Assembly: GCA_037013495.1 (NCBI GenBank)
Contig: CM072806.1
Location: forward strand, 7,184,001 to 7,248,000
Length of the DNA: 64,000 nt
Direction: 5' to 3'
DNA from: Hippophae tibetana
Taxonomy: Eukaryota; Streptophyta; Magnoliopsida; Rosales; Elaeagnaceae
The notes beneath the pieces are model-generated. The model worked only from the letters and a program-made list of their open reading frames with translations. It did no database searches and was not told where the DNA came from. The number at the start of each line of letters is the position of its first letter. The stretch's first letter is position 1. The position numbers and the translations under genes were made by a program. Shown in pieces: positions 1 to 12,346 of the stretch.

Positions 1-3000
1 ATATATATATATATCAAAATAATTTCATCATAAAAAAATTATTTAAATTAATATTTAATTTATTTTTATATCTTTCTTTCATTTTAAATTTAAAAAAAAA
101 TATTTTTAATTAAAAAACCATTCTTCTCTTTTCTGTGCTTTTTCCCTTTGCCTTCTTTCTTTCTTTCTTTTATTTTCCCATCTTCACCGTTTCTTCTTTT
201 GTCAAGGGGGAGGGAACTCCGTTTAGGAACAACTCTCTCTTATGGGTGGGTGGTTTTCTTTTTTTCATCTCTTGCTTTCCTGTTGTAACTCTTTCTTTTT
301 GTTTCATAAATAATTAATCACTATTTATTTAGCTTAGTAATTTTATTTTATCATATCTAACTATATAAAAGTCAAATTTAATGTGCAGCTTTATATCTAC
401 ATTTGTTGAGTTTGGTACGAGAAGTATTAATGCGTTTTTGTTTTTAAGATATGCAAAGATTTAATGAATTGTAATTATTTTAATTAATTTAAATTTTCAT
501 TAATATATTTATTCAAGCAATCGTGGTGACGTAGATTAATAAAAATGAACAAGATGTAAAACTTATGGTTTGATAATAATTCAAACAGAACCATCATTTC
601 TACCTGTGTGTACTTTGTTTTTGAACTTTTGAATGTGTGCTTTGTTGATAAATAATACTTTTGTTGCACTTTTATTATTTGAGTTTTAATGAAGTATTTT
701 TTATTTTTATAGAAAAAAATCAAAAGACATAATTTTAAAATTAAAATTTTAAATAAGTTAATTAAAATGTCAAGTACTATCTAAATTTACGTTTACAATT
801 TATACTAAATTTTTACATAACCATATAATTTTTATTATTTATAATACAGTCTTACTTTAGTACAAATATGTATAAAAATTATATAGCCAATATTTTTAAT
901 ATTATATAACAAATATGTTATTAGTAATTATGACGATATAATTGGTATATGTTAAAAAACAATTAAAATTTATTTTCAATTATAATATAATGACATGTGA
1001 TTAAAGTTGACAATTAAAAAAACATATTCGAATCCGTCTAATATTAACGAGAATATAAATGTATAATATGTTAATTAAATAATAATATTTGAAATTTATC
1101 AATCCTTTTTAGTGTCAATCATGTTTGTGTTAAATTTATCTGCGTTATATGTATTCATTTTTTGGTATTTTATTCAACTTAATTTATTTATTTTTAATCC
1201 ATATAATTTATTTATACTCATTTTAGATTATAATATATTTTGATATTAACAAATATAAAATAAATAATATTTAATTTTATCCAAAACATTTGTGTCGTGT
1301 GGTGGTTATAGGTTATAATTCAAACTAACATCCTTGGTTTATAAAACTTTTTATATATTCAAGGAATATGTAATTAAAAATAATAATAAGTAGGAGTTTA
1401 AGAAAGAAAAAAAAGGATTGACATTGCATAAGTAATCTCGTGATTAAAAGTTTGTCTCATCTAAATACAAACTTTCAGTACTCATAGAGTATTAAAACAA
1501 AAAAAAAACAAAGCTACCTAGCTGGAATCCAATATTAATGAATGTGAAAGATTAATACATGTCAAATCTTTTATTGTTTAAATAGTATTTTATGTTATAT
1601 ATGAAGTTTGTGAGTATTTGTTAAATCAATATATTTTATTATAGAATGAATATTCACTCATTAACTATTTATTATAGCAAATTCTTATTATTATTATTAT
1701 TATTATTTTTATAAGATGCAAATTTAAAAAGAAACAAATGAAATTATAAAAATAAAAATAAAAATAAAAAGAATAATGATGTTGGCTAGATGGCGGATAG
1801 AATAGCTAATTAATTACATCCTTAATTGGAATTTGGCCTTTACCGATTAATAATTCTGTTCCAAATAAATACATACTCTCGGTATTTGAAAAGCCACTTT
1901 TCTTATGTAAAATTATTTCCACGTAGTCATATATATTTAACTTGTTAATTAAGGATACATGTTTTAGGTAGATTTTACTTTTTAATTTTAATTAGATATA
2001 TAAATTTTAATATGGGTTTAATTTTTAGATTATATAAAGTGTGTTTTTTAGTTTTTTAATTTTAAGAAAATAAATTAATTAATAAAAAATTTCATTAGCT
2101 AACCTTCTTTTATTAAAAATATATATTTTTATTAAATAATTAAAGTTTAATCATTTAATAATAATTAATATTAATTTTTTTCACAAAATAATTTTTTTAA
2201 TATTTATTAATTTTCATCATTATTTTAATATTTTTTAGTCAAAATATATTTAAATATTTTAATTTCTTTAAATATTATTTTTGTTAATTTTTTCTTAAAT
2301 AGTTTTAAATTATATTTCAATTTTACACTCGTCAGTGGTTTTTGTTTTAATCATATTTTGGTTACATAATATATATATATAATAATTTAATAAAAAAGTT
2401 ATTAAAATAATATTATTTATTTTTAATTAATCATTTTTCTGAATAATTTAGATAAAATATATCATATGCTTCCGGTTAAATCATTGGTTGATTTCGTTTT
2501 CACTTTTAATATTTTTATTATTATTATTATATAAATAAAATGTCGAGAAGATTTCACTGACATAACCGTTGTATCGAAGATTTTTCAGCTTGGGATTAAA
2601 AAACATGATTTATGACATACACAATGAATTTTAATTTTTTTAATCTTAAAGAAAAAGTTTATTAGTTATAAATTTACTGATAACATAATATAATATTATT
2701 AATAAATATATCTAAAAAAAATTATTACATAAATATAATACAATTATAATATATGAATGAAAGTGTTATATCCTAAAATGACAATTATACACATCCATAT
2801 TTATTTCGCGTTCCTGGGACACGAAACCGTACTAAAAATTAAAAGTAAACACAGCTACATACAATGTCTCCGATGCACCTAAAATTTTCTTAAATTTTAG
2901 ATGATAATACATGTTAAATAGTAAGGTTAAAAAAATTAATTTATTTGTTAATTTTTATTGAAATTTAGCCGTTTTATTTTTAAAAAATAACAACTTAATT

Positions 3001-6000
3001 ATAAGGAAAGAAATCATTTTATTTTTATTTTATTTTATATTGTTTCAACTTTTATTAAAATATTAATTTCATAAATTATTTTAATAATAACTAAAAAATT
3101 GATTAAAAATATTAAATAAAAATAAAAATTAAATTTGTTTAATATATATTTATGGTATCATTTTTTCATAATAAGATGACAAGTTCAATCTACATTACTA
3201 GTGTCTTTTAAACTGTGATGTATTGGATTGGAGACTTTAATTCCCTTTCTTTATTTTGAATTCAGCAATAGATAATCAATAATATATTTAAAATTATAAA
3301 GAATTGATATAGTATTCCATATTTAACTTCGCAAACTCTTTTATTTTAAAAAAATAAAAAGTTAGAGAAAAGAAGTAAGTTAATTTCTTCATGCATCATA
3401 ATTCATAACATATGTAGTTGAATATTAAAATAAGCTTTCGGAATTACAATTCCTGACGAGATCAAAATATTAAATGAAATGTTTTGTAATAATTGAGGGA
3501 ATTGGTATTTAAAGAAAATCTATTTTTTAAAAATAAAAACTTGGATATAAAATATTATTATAGAAAAACTTCAAATAATATTAAAAAACTCATAACAATA
3601 AAAATAATAAATTCTTCTTTAATTAAGATAGATTTGGGTTAGTCACAACGTTATATTTTTATTTTTAAAATTTTTTAAGATATTAAATTTTTATTTTCTC
3701 TAGTATTTATTGCTCTAACAATATAACTTGATCATTAATTATTTTGTCTTATATTTTTTATATATATAGTTATATTTATATTATATATAAAAGTTTAAAT
3801 CCTACCTTCACACTTAATATAATTACCTATACTTTTTTATACTTTTTTAATTTTAAAAAAAATAAGCTAAGCATCATCTATCTATAATATTAAGAATTGT
3901 ATTTTCTTAATAGATAATCCATCTTTATGTTTTTCAAAATTTATTAAAAAATTTATGTAAACGTTAAATATAATTTTAAAATTTATATTTTACACCATGT
4001 TTATTATATGTTAAAGGGTTTTTATAATAATAAATTTTTTATTGACTTAAAACATGAGACTTACATGAAATTATTTTATAATTAATTTGAAAGTTTAAAA
4101 AAATTAATATTTTTTTTACATTTTAAATATATTATAAAAATCAACTAAAGAGTAATTGTTGCCCACCTTAAGTGCAATGCAATTAGCAATCGTTGCCACC
4201 CTCTGTTTCTTTGTTGTTTTTTTAATTGGAAGCTAAGCTATGTTTTTATCGGACGAGTTTTCAATTTTAATGGTATTATAATTTTATTTTAAATATTTTT
4301 TATTCGTATTTTTAAATGTTAATTGAGTATGGTATATTAGAGATTATTCATATTTGGGCACCCATCTGCATTTATTATAGACTATATGGTTTTTTAATAT
4401 TACCTACATTATTAATATTAACATTTATTTCTTGTTAATTATATGTTTTAATATTTTTATTTATTTTATATTATCTTTAATTTTTTTCCTTTCTCTATCA
4501 CTTAACATCTCAATAACTTTTTTATATTCTTTTTTTTATTGACCAGTTTAAATTAACATTATTTTTTTCTTTTGTTCTTTTCTTTTTGATAATTTTAAGA
4601 ATGATAAAAGATTAAAGTTCATTTAAATTATAAAAAAACTTCATAAAATTTGAATGAGCATTAAAAAACAATATGTATTTATAAGTGAAGTTATTGAATG
4701 TTTAGGTTATATACGAGTAAGTCAAATGAGTAAAAAAAAAATATTGAAACATATATTTATTAACTTTAAATTTGTGGGTAAATAAATTATTAATATTTCA
4801 ATGATAAAAATAGTAAAAAATATCATAAAATGCTTTTCATTAAACGGACATATAATACATATGTGTGTAAAAAAATTAATAAAATAAAAAATTATATTAA
4901 ATTGATATCTTTTATCAAATATGTGTATCACTGAGACTACAACTAAAAAATAAAAATAAAGAAAGATATCTAAAATAAATTTATGGTACCATTAAGATTG
5001 CAAACACATTATTAAGAATTCTTTTTTTATTTAGCAAATGATACTTGTGCGAGTAGAGCTAGGATAAATTTCTCAGTAGACCAAGTTGACCTTAACTTAT
5101 AATTTCTATCATACGGGGACTAGAGCTAATCAAAACTTTGTTTTATGAACTATCTAATAGTAAATAAAATTATATTTTTTTTATGATAGATAAATATAAG
5201 ATATTTTTTAAAATATAAAAGATTATATTAGTTATTTTTTTATAATAATAGTAAAAAATTTATTGTAATAAGAGGAACTAAATATCTTGTTTTATCTTTA
5301 AAAATATTAAAAATTATATATTAATGGGAAAGATTTATCGAGATATGAGATAGTAACCTACCCAATCCCTAGCTCCACCCTTTTTTATCTTTGGTGTGAT
5401 TTAAATATGTGACTTAAAATGAGATAGATGTAAATATTATTTTCAAGCAACTAGATAAACTATCAATACTGAAAATTTAATTACATATCATAAATGTTTT
5501 TAGTAAACTGAGTTTTGTTTCTAATATTTTCTATATGGTGTAATTATATTACCAATCAAGTAAGATAAAAACAAATATTTTTATCATTTTTAAAAATATA
5601 ATTCATAAATGCTTTTACAATGGGAAAAAAATATTTTTATCAGAAGAGCTAAAAATAAAATTGTAAAATTATATGAATAAAGTAAGTTATACGAAATGAG
5701 ATGATTGATTGAGATATATAAAATATTTTAGAAAAATTATCAAAATAATACTCCTAAAATTTATAACAATAAAAATAATATCTAATAATGTTGAAGATAT
5801 CTAAATAATAATAGTTCAATTTAATCGACATATCATTTGAACGGTGATTAAATTAAAATATTATTTTAGATTTTTTTAATAATAAAAATATATTAATTAA
5901 AAATAAAAAATGTTATTTTTATTATTATAAATTTTAATATATTATTTTTATTATTTTATTATATTTTATGGATAAGGACTCGTTTTTTCTTCTTCCTATA

Positions 6001-9000
6001 AATGCAAGTATTAAAGGCTGATCGGTGCACGATCCTTATAGACTTCTTTGCCATATACGAAGAGTCTGGATAGTATAGAATGAAATACAAGTATGAGGTC
6101 AAAAGTGAGACCGTAACTTCTTCAAAAAAATGATTTCATAATATAATAAAAAGAATCTTGAAACAAGGTATTCAACTTTTAAAGTTATATATATATATAT
6201 ATATATAATTTATATTTTTATAAAATAATTCAAATGTGTAACTTAAAAAAAAACTAATATTCTCATCAAATAACTAATCAATATATTTATGTTGTGTTTG
6301 TTTGGAAGGAATGAAAAATAATCAGAATTAATTCTTTCTATTTGTGTGTTTGGTTGACTGAAAAATAAATCAGAAATAAAATCAATTCCTAAAAGAGAAG
6401 AATCACAATTTCATTCTTATCTCAATTTTTTTTTCCAATTTTATCCCACCTTAAACTCAAATCCCAAATCTCAAAAACTTAAATCCTAAACACTAAATCC
6501 TAAAACTCTAAACCATAAACCTTAAATCCAAAATCCTAAAACTCAAAACCCTAAATCCCAAAACCCTAAACCATAAACCTCAAATCCCTGAACCCTAAAT
6601 TTTATTTAGAAAAATAATAATTTTAATCCTAAACCTTAACCCACAAATATAATCCTAAACCCTAAATCTCAAATCTCAAACCTCAAAACTCTAAACACTA
6701 TTTATAAAAATAATAATTTTAATAATATATTTTCTTTTTAAATAATAATTATTTAGAAAAATAATGATTTCAATAATGTATTTTATCTGACGAAAAAATA
6801 ATAATTAAATAATATTATTTAAACTTTATTAAATATAAGGGTATTAAGGTAATTTATAGTTTTTTTCATTACATTTAAGTGTCCAACCAAACAATGTAAT
6901 ACTGATTCTTTCTCTTGATTTCAGTAATCAAATCAAACACCATTGTTTTATTTCCATTTCCATTTCATTCTTATTTCAATTTTGATTTCATTACGTAAAC
7001 AAAATATCACTTACTTAGAATAAGAATATATATTAATTTATTTTATATTCAATATTTCTATTAAATTATCAATTTTGTTATGTTATACATATTCATATTA
7101 TATATATTTATATTTATGTTTTTTATCATAATTTATATATTATTATTATTATTGTTAAATTATATTTAGTTAAATTATTATTTATATGTTATAAAATTAG
7201 AAAAAAAAATATAATTATAACTAAAAATTAATATTATGAGATGAAAAATATACAAAGTAATTAAGATTAACTTTGTGGAAAAATGGTTTTGCCCTTTATG
7301 TGACAGGTTCACTGAAAGAACCCATCTACTAAAAAACATTAATTGGAATAGGAAGGAAATTCAGTTTTTCTATATCCATCAAATCATAATTCACTGGCAC
7401 AAAGTTCTTCTCTTTCCAAACTTTTTTCGTTAATGACTACATTCATTGTAGGCTTATGTAGCAAACAAAAAGATTAAAATAGCGAAATTTATTGATATAT
7501 TAATAATTTAATTATTGAATTTTATATAATTTTTATATAACATAATTTTTTTTTTAAACTTGTATTCAAAAAAGTAACAATTTTATATATTTTATATATT
7601 TTTATTATTTAAAAAAATTATACATTATTTTATTTTAAATGTCGTTCAAATTAAATTATGACTATATATATAGTAATTTAATATTATTAAAATATTATTT
7701 TTGTTGTTATAAGTTTTATGTATATTAATTTTTATAATTTTTTTATTTTTTAATAACATAAAAAATATATCTTTTTTTAGGTGAGTTAAATTAAACTGAA
7801 ATTATTCAAATAATAACGTATTAAAATAAATATGAAATATATTATTAGTATTGGTGAATTTTTTTAAAAAATTATAATAATTTTAAATGATATTAAAATA
7901 ATCGATGAGAATTTCTAATAACGTACTCTCCTAAACTGTCGTGTATATAAGGAAGATACGATGAAAAGGTAAATGTTAGTATATAATACATAAATTTAAA
8001 AATACTTTTTTTTTCTTACCTTATTTATTTTCTATTGATGTTAAAATTATTTTAAAAATTAAAGAAATAATTTTATTTTAAATAATTTTATCGTATAATA
8101 ATCTAACACACAAAGGACTTTTTGTTTTTTTAATTTAGAATGCTGATTAATTACTCAATCGTCATCAAATTGTTTCCATGCATATATTTCATTAAGTTCC
8201 TCCACTAAAAACAGAGGTTTTCTTCTTTTCGTTTCCAAAGTTCCATTGGATCCATTCCTTGTGATTTTCAACATCTTATTAATTAAAATACTTATAGGCC
8301 CACTAACTATTTTTGTTGAAATAATTATAAAAATTATAACTAATTTTAGAATTAACTAACAAATTTATAATTAAATTATTAAAAAGGTTACAAAATTACT
8401 ATATAATCTTATCTTGTGTAAAATAGTACAATTAGTACTATAAATCTATCATCAGTTTAATTTGCCTATAAAAATTAACGAAATGAGTTCGATTCTAGAA
8501 TTATAAACCAATTCGATGTTATATTGTAAACTAATAGATAAATTGGGAATTATTTAACCTGCAACCAAACAATGACTTTAAAAATCTACCACAAAATTAT
8601 TAGGCGTGACTCTTTCCATTAGTATTTGATGGTCAGTCAACCGGATTGGGTTAGGCTAAGCTTGATTTTTGCCTTCAACTTTGTCAAATCAAAATTAAAA
8701 TTTACTTTATTTTTTTTTTATAGGTTGAATTTATAATTTAAACATAAAATGAATTTAAGTTCTTTTAATTTTATGTTCATATTAAATAAATCAATAAGAT
8801 TTTATTTTTAATCAGTAATTTAATTCAAAAAAATGTTACATATTAGTATTTCAACTAGAATTATTTAACAATTTCAAGTAAAGAAAAACTCTATAAAATA
8901 AACAAAGCATTAAGAATTTGAGAATAAAATGTAATTTAGATATTTTATTATTTACCATAAATATTTATTAAAATGAATGCTAAAGAATAACAATATAAAT

Positions 9001-9640
9001 TATTTCACATTTTAAAATATTATAAAAATTTAACTAAAGTTTAAAGATCATAAATATATTCACTAACTATATATAAATAAGTTCATTTAAGTATTGGTTT
9101 GTAAATTTTAAAATTTAAATCCTACCAACTTAAATTGATTTATATATTTTCAAAACCGATGTTGTTGTATTGCAAATGTCACGACATAGAAACAAATAAA
9201 AAAAAAACTTATATAACCATAATGAAAAACAAATACCATAAAGCCCTGCAGCCAGAGACGATATGATCAAAAATAAATAAATATTTATATTTATTTATTT
9301 ATTAAAAAATAAAACACTGAACGTCATATAACCAAAATCTTGCTTCTTAATTTTTTTTTCATAATTATCTTAATAATTTTAATAATGATGCTATAAAATA
9401 TCATTAGGTTTCTTAAAAGGAAAAGAAAAAATAGCTAATAATCATCATTTTCATTCAACTTTAATTGGTTCGATATCACACTAATCAAAAGGCTAATGTT
9501 CTCCCCCAAATGCAGCACAAAAAATTTGTATTTGATTAACTTCATTGCTTGGACCGTTCCGCCTCTTTGCTCTCTCATAAGTCACAAGGCATAATTTAGC
9601 CGGCAGCTCGCTATCGCTATCGTTCTCAAAGAGTTAGGCC
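1..9640. other. Gene-free AT-rich intergenic DNA
   Basis: No convincing coding exon was found in this 9.6 kb. It is dominated by A/T runs and short microsatellites: (AT)n at the very start, (ATT)n near 1684-1706 and (AT)n near 6187-6208. A pyrimidine-rich, less AT-rich patch at about 120-310 could be the untranslated end of a gene outside the window, but nothing identifies it. The MITE-like stretch at 6290-7006 is listed separately. Around 5045-5390 two patches carry the words GAGCTAGG and CCTAGCTC in inverted orientation, which may be another decayed non-autonomous element. Confidence 0.7.
6290..7006. mobile_element. MITE-like stretch with telomere-like CCCTAAA motifs
   Basis: The left edge reads GTGTTTGTTTGGAAGGAATG and contains TGTTTGGTTG further in. 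The right part contains CCAACCAAACA and ends with ATTACGTAAACAAAAT, so the edges are roughly inverted copies, as in many plant miniature inverted-repeat elements. The interior (about 6440-6700) is a run of degenerate AAACCCTAAA/AAATCCTAAA words on the plus strand, similar to the plant telomere repeat. No exact target-site duplication could be fixed, so the limits are approximate and the element class is an inference. Confidence 0.35.
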
Positions 9641-9683
9641 TAAACAAAGCCCTGCTTACCTGGCATTAACAACTGGTCCTACA

Positions 9684-9689
9684 TGTCGG
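9684..9689 (+). promoter_or_regulatory. Auxin-response element TGTCGG upstream of GH3
   Basis: TGTCGG is a high-affinity ARF-binding hexamer, here about 340 bp upstream of the GH3 TATA box. A second classical motif, TGTCTC, lies on the minus strand at 9754-9759 (GAGACA on the plus strand). GH3 genes of this clade are primary auxin-response genes, so such motifs are expected. Single hexamers also occur by chance. Confidence 0.45.
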
Positions 9690-9832
9690 GGTTTATATAG
9701 CCAATTGACGTGTTCTCGACCCCACTCTGTCTGCTCCTTACCCAACACTTCCTGAGACAAAAATATTTTCCTTGTCTGCTCTGACCAACTAACCTCCGTC
9801 AGCGTTCGTCCAACGTATGATGGGTTCATCTT

Positions 9833-9841
9833 CCACGTGGC
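9833..9841 (+). promoter_or_regulatory. G-box / ABRE (CCACGTGGC) upstream of GH3
   Basis: A perfect palindromic CACGTG core with extended CCACGTGGC context, about 190 bp upstream of the GH3 TATA box. This is the classic site for bZIP and bHLH factors such as ABFs/ABI5, HY5 and PIFs. It sits four bases before the RY-bearing tandem repeat. Confidence 0.5.
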
Positions 9842-9844
9842 ATA

Positions 9845-9920
9845 CATGATGTGGATTATGTGTCATGCATGATGTGGATTATGTGGCATGCATGATGTGG
9901 ATTATGTTGCATGCATGATG
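9845..9920 (+). repeat. 23-bp tandem repeat with three RY (CATGCATG) motifs in the GH3 promoter
   Basis: Three complete 23-bp units start at 9845, 9868 and 9891. Each begins CATGATGTGGATTATGT, and a partial fourth starts at 9914. The units differ by single bases (GTCATG, GGCATG, TGCATG at their ends). Every junction creates CATGCATG (9864-9871, 9887-9894, 9910-9917), the RY element bound by B3 factors of the ABI3/FUS3/LEC2 group. The array ends about 105 bp before the TATA box. Confidence 0.85.
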
Positions 9921-10025
9921 CAGGAATACTCACATGCTATCATAAATATGTGGGTGGAGCACCTTACTAAGTGCTATCATGAAATGCCAGCTGTCTTAAA
10001 TCCCATTTCGTCGTTCACAAACCCC

Positions 10026-10032
10026 TATAAAA
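10026..10032 (+). promoter_or_regulatory. GH3 TATA box
   Basis: CTATAAAAGG lies about 150 bp upstream of the GH3 start codon, in a locally GC-richer stretch. Transcription would start near 10055-10065, giving a 5' leader of roughly 120 bases. Position and context fit a plant core promoter. Confidence 0.65.
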
Positions 10033-10181
10033 GGCCAACCCGTTTGCAAACCCAAGATCACACACAACCATTGCTGCTCTATTATAGTTATTAGCTCTTT
10101 CAAATCAGAAGCTTAATTATCATAATTAGCTACTTCATTCCCCTCATTATCAACCGCTTGATCATTTCCTAACGTTCCATC

Positions 10182-12346
10182 ATGGCCGTTCTTTCAACAC
10201 CCTCTCCACTTGGCCAACCGGCATACGATGAGAAGGACGCTAAAGCTCTGGAGTTTATTGAGGAGATGACTAAAAACATTGATGCGGTTCAAGAGCGTGT
10301 TTTGAACGAGATACTGAGTCGAAACGCCGAGACTGAGTATCTCATGAGGTTCGGACTCAACGGAGCAACAGACCGTGTCACTTTCAAGTGGAAAGTTTCT
10401 GTTGTTACGTACGAAGATCTTCAACCTGAGATCCAGCGTATTGCTAATGGCGATCGTTCTCCTATCTTGTGTTCTCATCCCATTTCTGAGTTCCTTACCA
10501 GGTAACTATTCCATATATAGCGAAAAACTCTTTTATTTAATCTTTTTTGTTTTAGTTTTTATATTATTTATAAAATATTTTTGTAGTGAAAATTATATTA
10601 TTGTTATTATTATTATAACCACATGATTTTTGATTTGTTAAAATAATAAAATCTAGTGTTAATATATGTGTAATTGTGGTGCAAATCACGACTTAAATGA
10701 TTGGGCAATGATAATTAATATTTTTCGTTATTTTATGAATTCTAATTGTAAAATATTGCGTGCAGTTCTGGAACCTCTGCTGGCGAGAGAAAATTGATGC
10801 CCACAATTCATGAAGAGTTGAATCGTCGCCAACTATTATACAGTCTTCTAATGCCAGTTATGAACCTGTAAGTATATATCAAATTTATTATGATATTTTC
10901 CAGTTAAATATTAATTAATTTTTTTTTTTCTAATGAAAATATCATATCTATCTCTCCCTCTATCACAGCTACGTGCCAGATTTGGACAAAGGCAAAGGTC
11001 TCTATTTCTTATTTGTGAAGGCGGAATCAAAGACCCCAGGAGGTCTATTGGCTCGTCCAGTTTTGACAAGCTACTACAAAAGCGAACACTTCAAAACAAG
11101 GCCATATGATCCATACATGGTTTATACAAGCCCTAATGAGGCAATCCTTTGTCCGGACTCATTCCAAAGCATGTACTCTCAAATGCTTTTTGGACTACTC
11201 ATGCGTTTTGAAGTCCTTCGAGTCGGTGCCGTGTTCGCATCGGGTTTACTTAGAGCCATTCGTTTCCTTCAACTCAACTGGAAACAATTAGCCCATGACA
11301 TTTCAACCGGAACCCTAAACCCTAAAATCACAGACTCATCTATCAAAGAATGCATTTCCAACATTTTGAAACCCAACCAAGAATTGGCTGATTTCATAAC
11401 CGAACAATGCTCAGGAGATAATTGGGAAAGAATTATAACAAGAATTTGGCCCAACACTAAATATCTAGATGTGATTGTTACTGGTGCAATGGCTCAGTAC
11501 ATTCCAACACTTGATTATTACAGTGGTGGACTACCGAAGGCGTGTACGATGTACGCTTCTTCGGAGTGTTATTTTGGAATTAATTTGAGGCCTATGTGTA
11601 AACCTTGTGAAGTTAGTTACACCATTATGCCCAATATGGCTTACTTTGAGTTCATGCCTCATGAACCAACAAACCCAACGATTCCGTCTCGTGACTCGCC
11701 ACCTCGACTCGTCGATTTGGCCGATGTTGAATTGGGTAAAGAATACGAACTTGTGATAACAACTTATGCTGGACTTTGCCGTTATAGAGTTGGTGATATT
11801 CTACAGGTCACTGGGTTTCACAACTCGGCACCTCAGTTTCGGTTTGTGAGGAGAAAAAACGTGCTATTGAGTATTGACTCGGATAAGACCGACGAGTCCG
11901 AGTTACAAATGGCTATTGAAAATGCTTCAGAGTTGCTCAAAGAATTCAACACAAGTGTGGTTGAGTACACAAGCTATGCAGATACCAATACAATTCCTGG
12001 ACATTATGTGATATATTGGGAATTGTTAGTAAAGGACTCGGCTAACTCGCCGAGTCAAGAGGTGTTAAATCGGTGTTGTTTAGCAATGGAGGAGAGTCTG
12101 AATTCAGTTTACAGACAAGGACGAGTGTCTGATAATTCAATTGGACCACTAGAGATAAGAGTTGTGAAAAACGGTACTTTTGAAGAGTTAATGGATTACG
12201 CTATTTCAAGAGGCGCGTCGATTAATCAGTATAAGGTACCAAGGTGCGTGAACTTCACACCTATTATGGAATTACTTGACTCAAGGGTGATTTCGGTGCA
12301 TTTTAGCCCATCTGCGCCGCATTGGACACCAGAACGACGTCGTTGA
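10182..12346 (+). CDS. GH3 acyl-acid-amido synthetase (IAA-amido synthetase, GH3.5/GH3.6-like)
   Basis: Three exons, 10182-10501, 10766-10867 and 10969-12346, join in phase across GT-AG introns to give 599 aa, the normal GH3 size. Group II GH3 enzymes adenylate indole-3-acetic acid with ATP and transfer it to amino acids such as Asp or Glu in the cytosol, lowering free auxin. Visible motifs are [10 protein letters not shown] (about 107-116, motif 1), YASSE (336-340, motif 2) and YRVGD (413-417, motif 3). The C-terminal lobe is intact and ends in HWTPERRR. The closeness to the auxin-conjugating clade, not the jasmonate (JAR1) clade, rests on family knowledge. Two cysteines are unusual: C341 after YASSE (family members usually have Ser) and C411 in [11 protein letters not shown] (usually Tyr). 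The start was chosen because it follows the TATA box and gives the typical N-terminus. The gene looks functional; exact orthology is uncertain. Confidence 0.93.

Noticed and set aside
135-317. 60-aa Phe/Ser-rich open frame near the window start
   Set aside because: Composition follows from a pyrimidine-rich tract; it looks like an untranslated region, not a protein.
10194-10478. Antisense open frame of 94 aa within GH3 exon 1
   Set aside because: Shadow of the strongly conserved GH3 coding strand; no independent family match.
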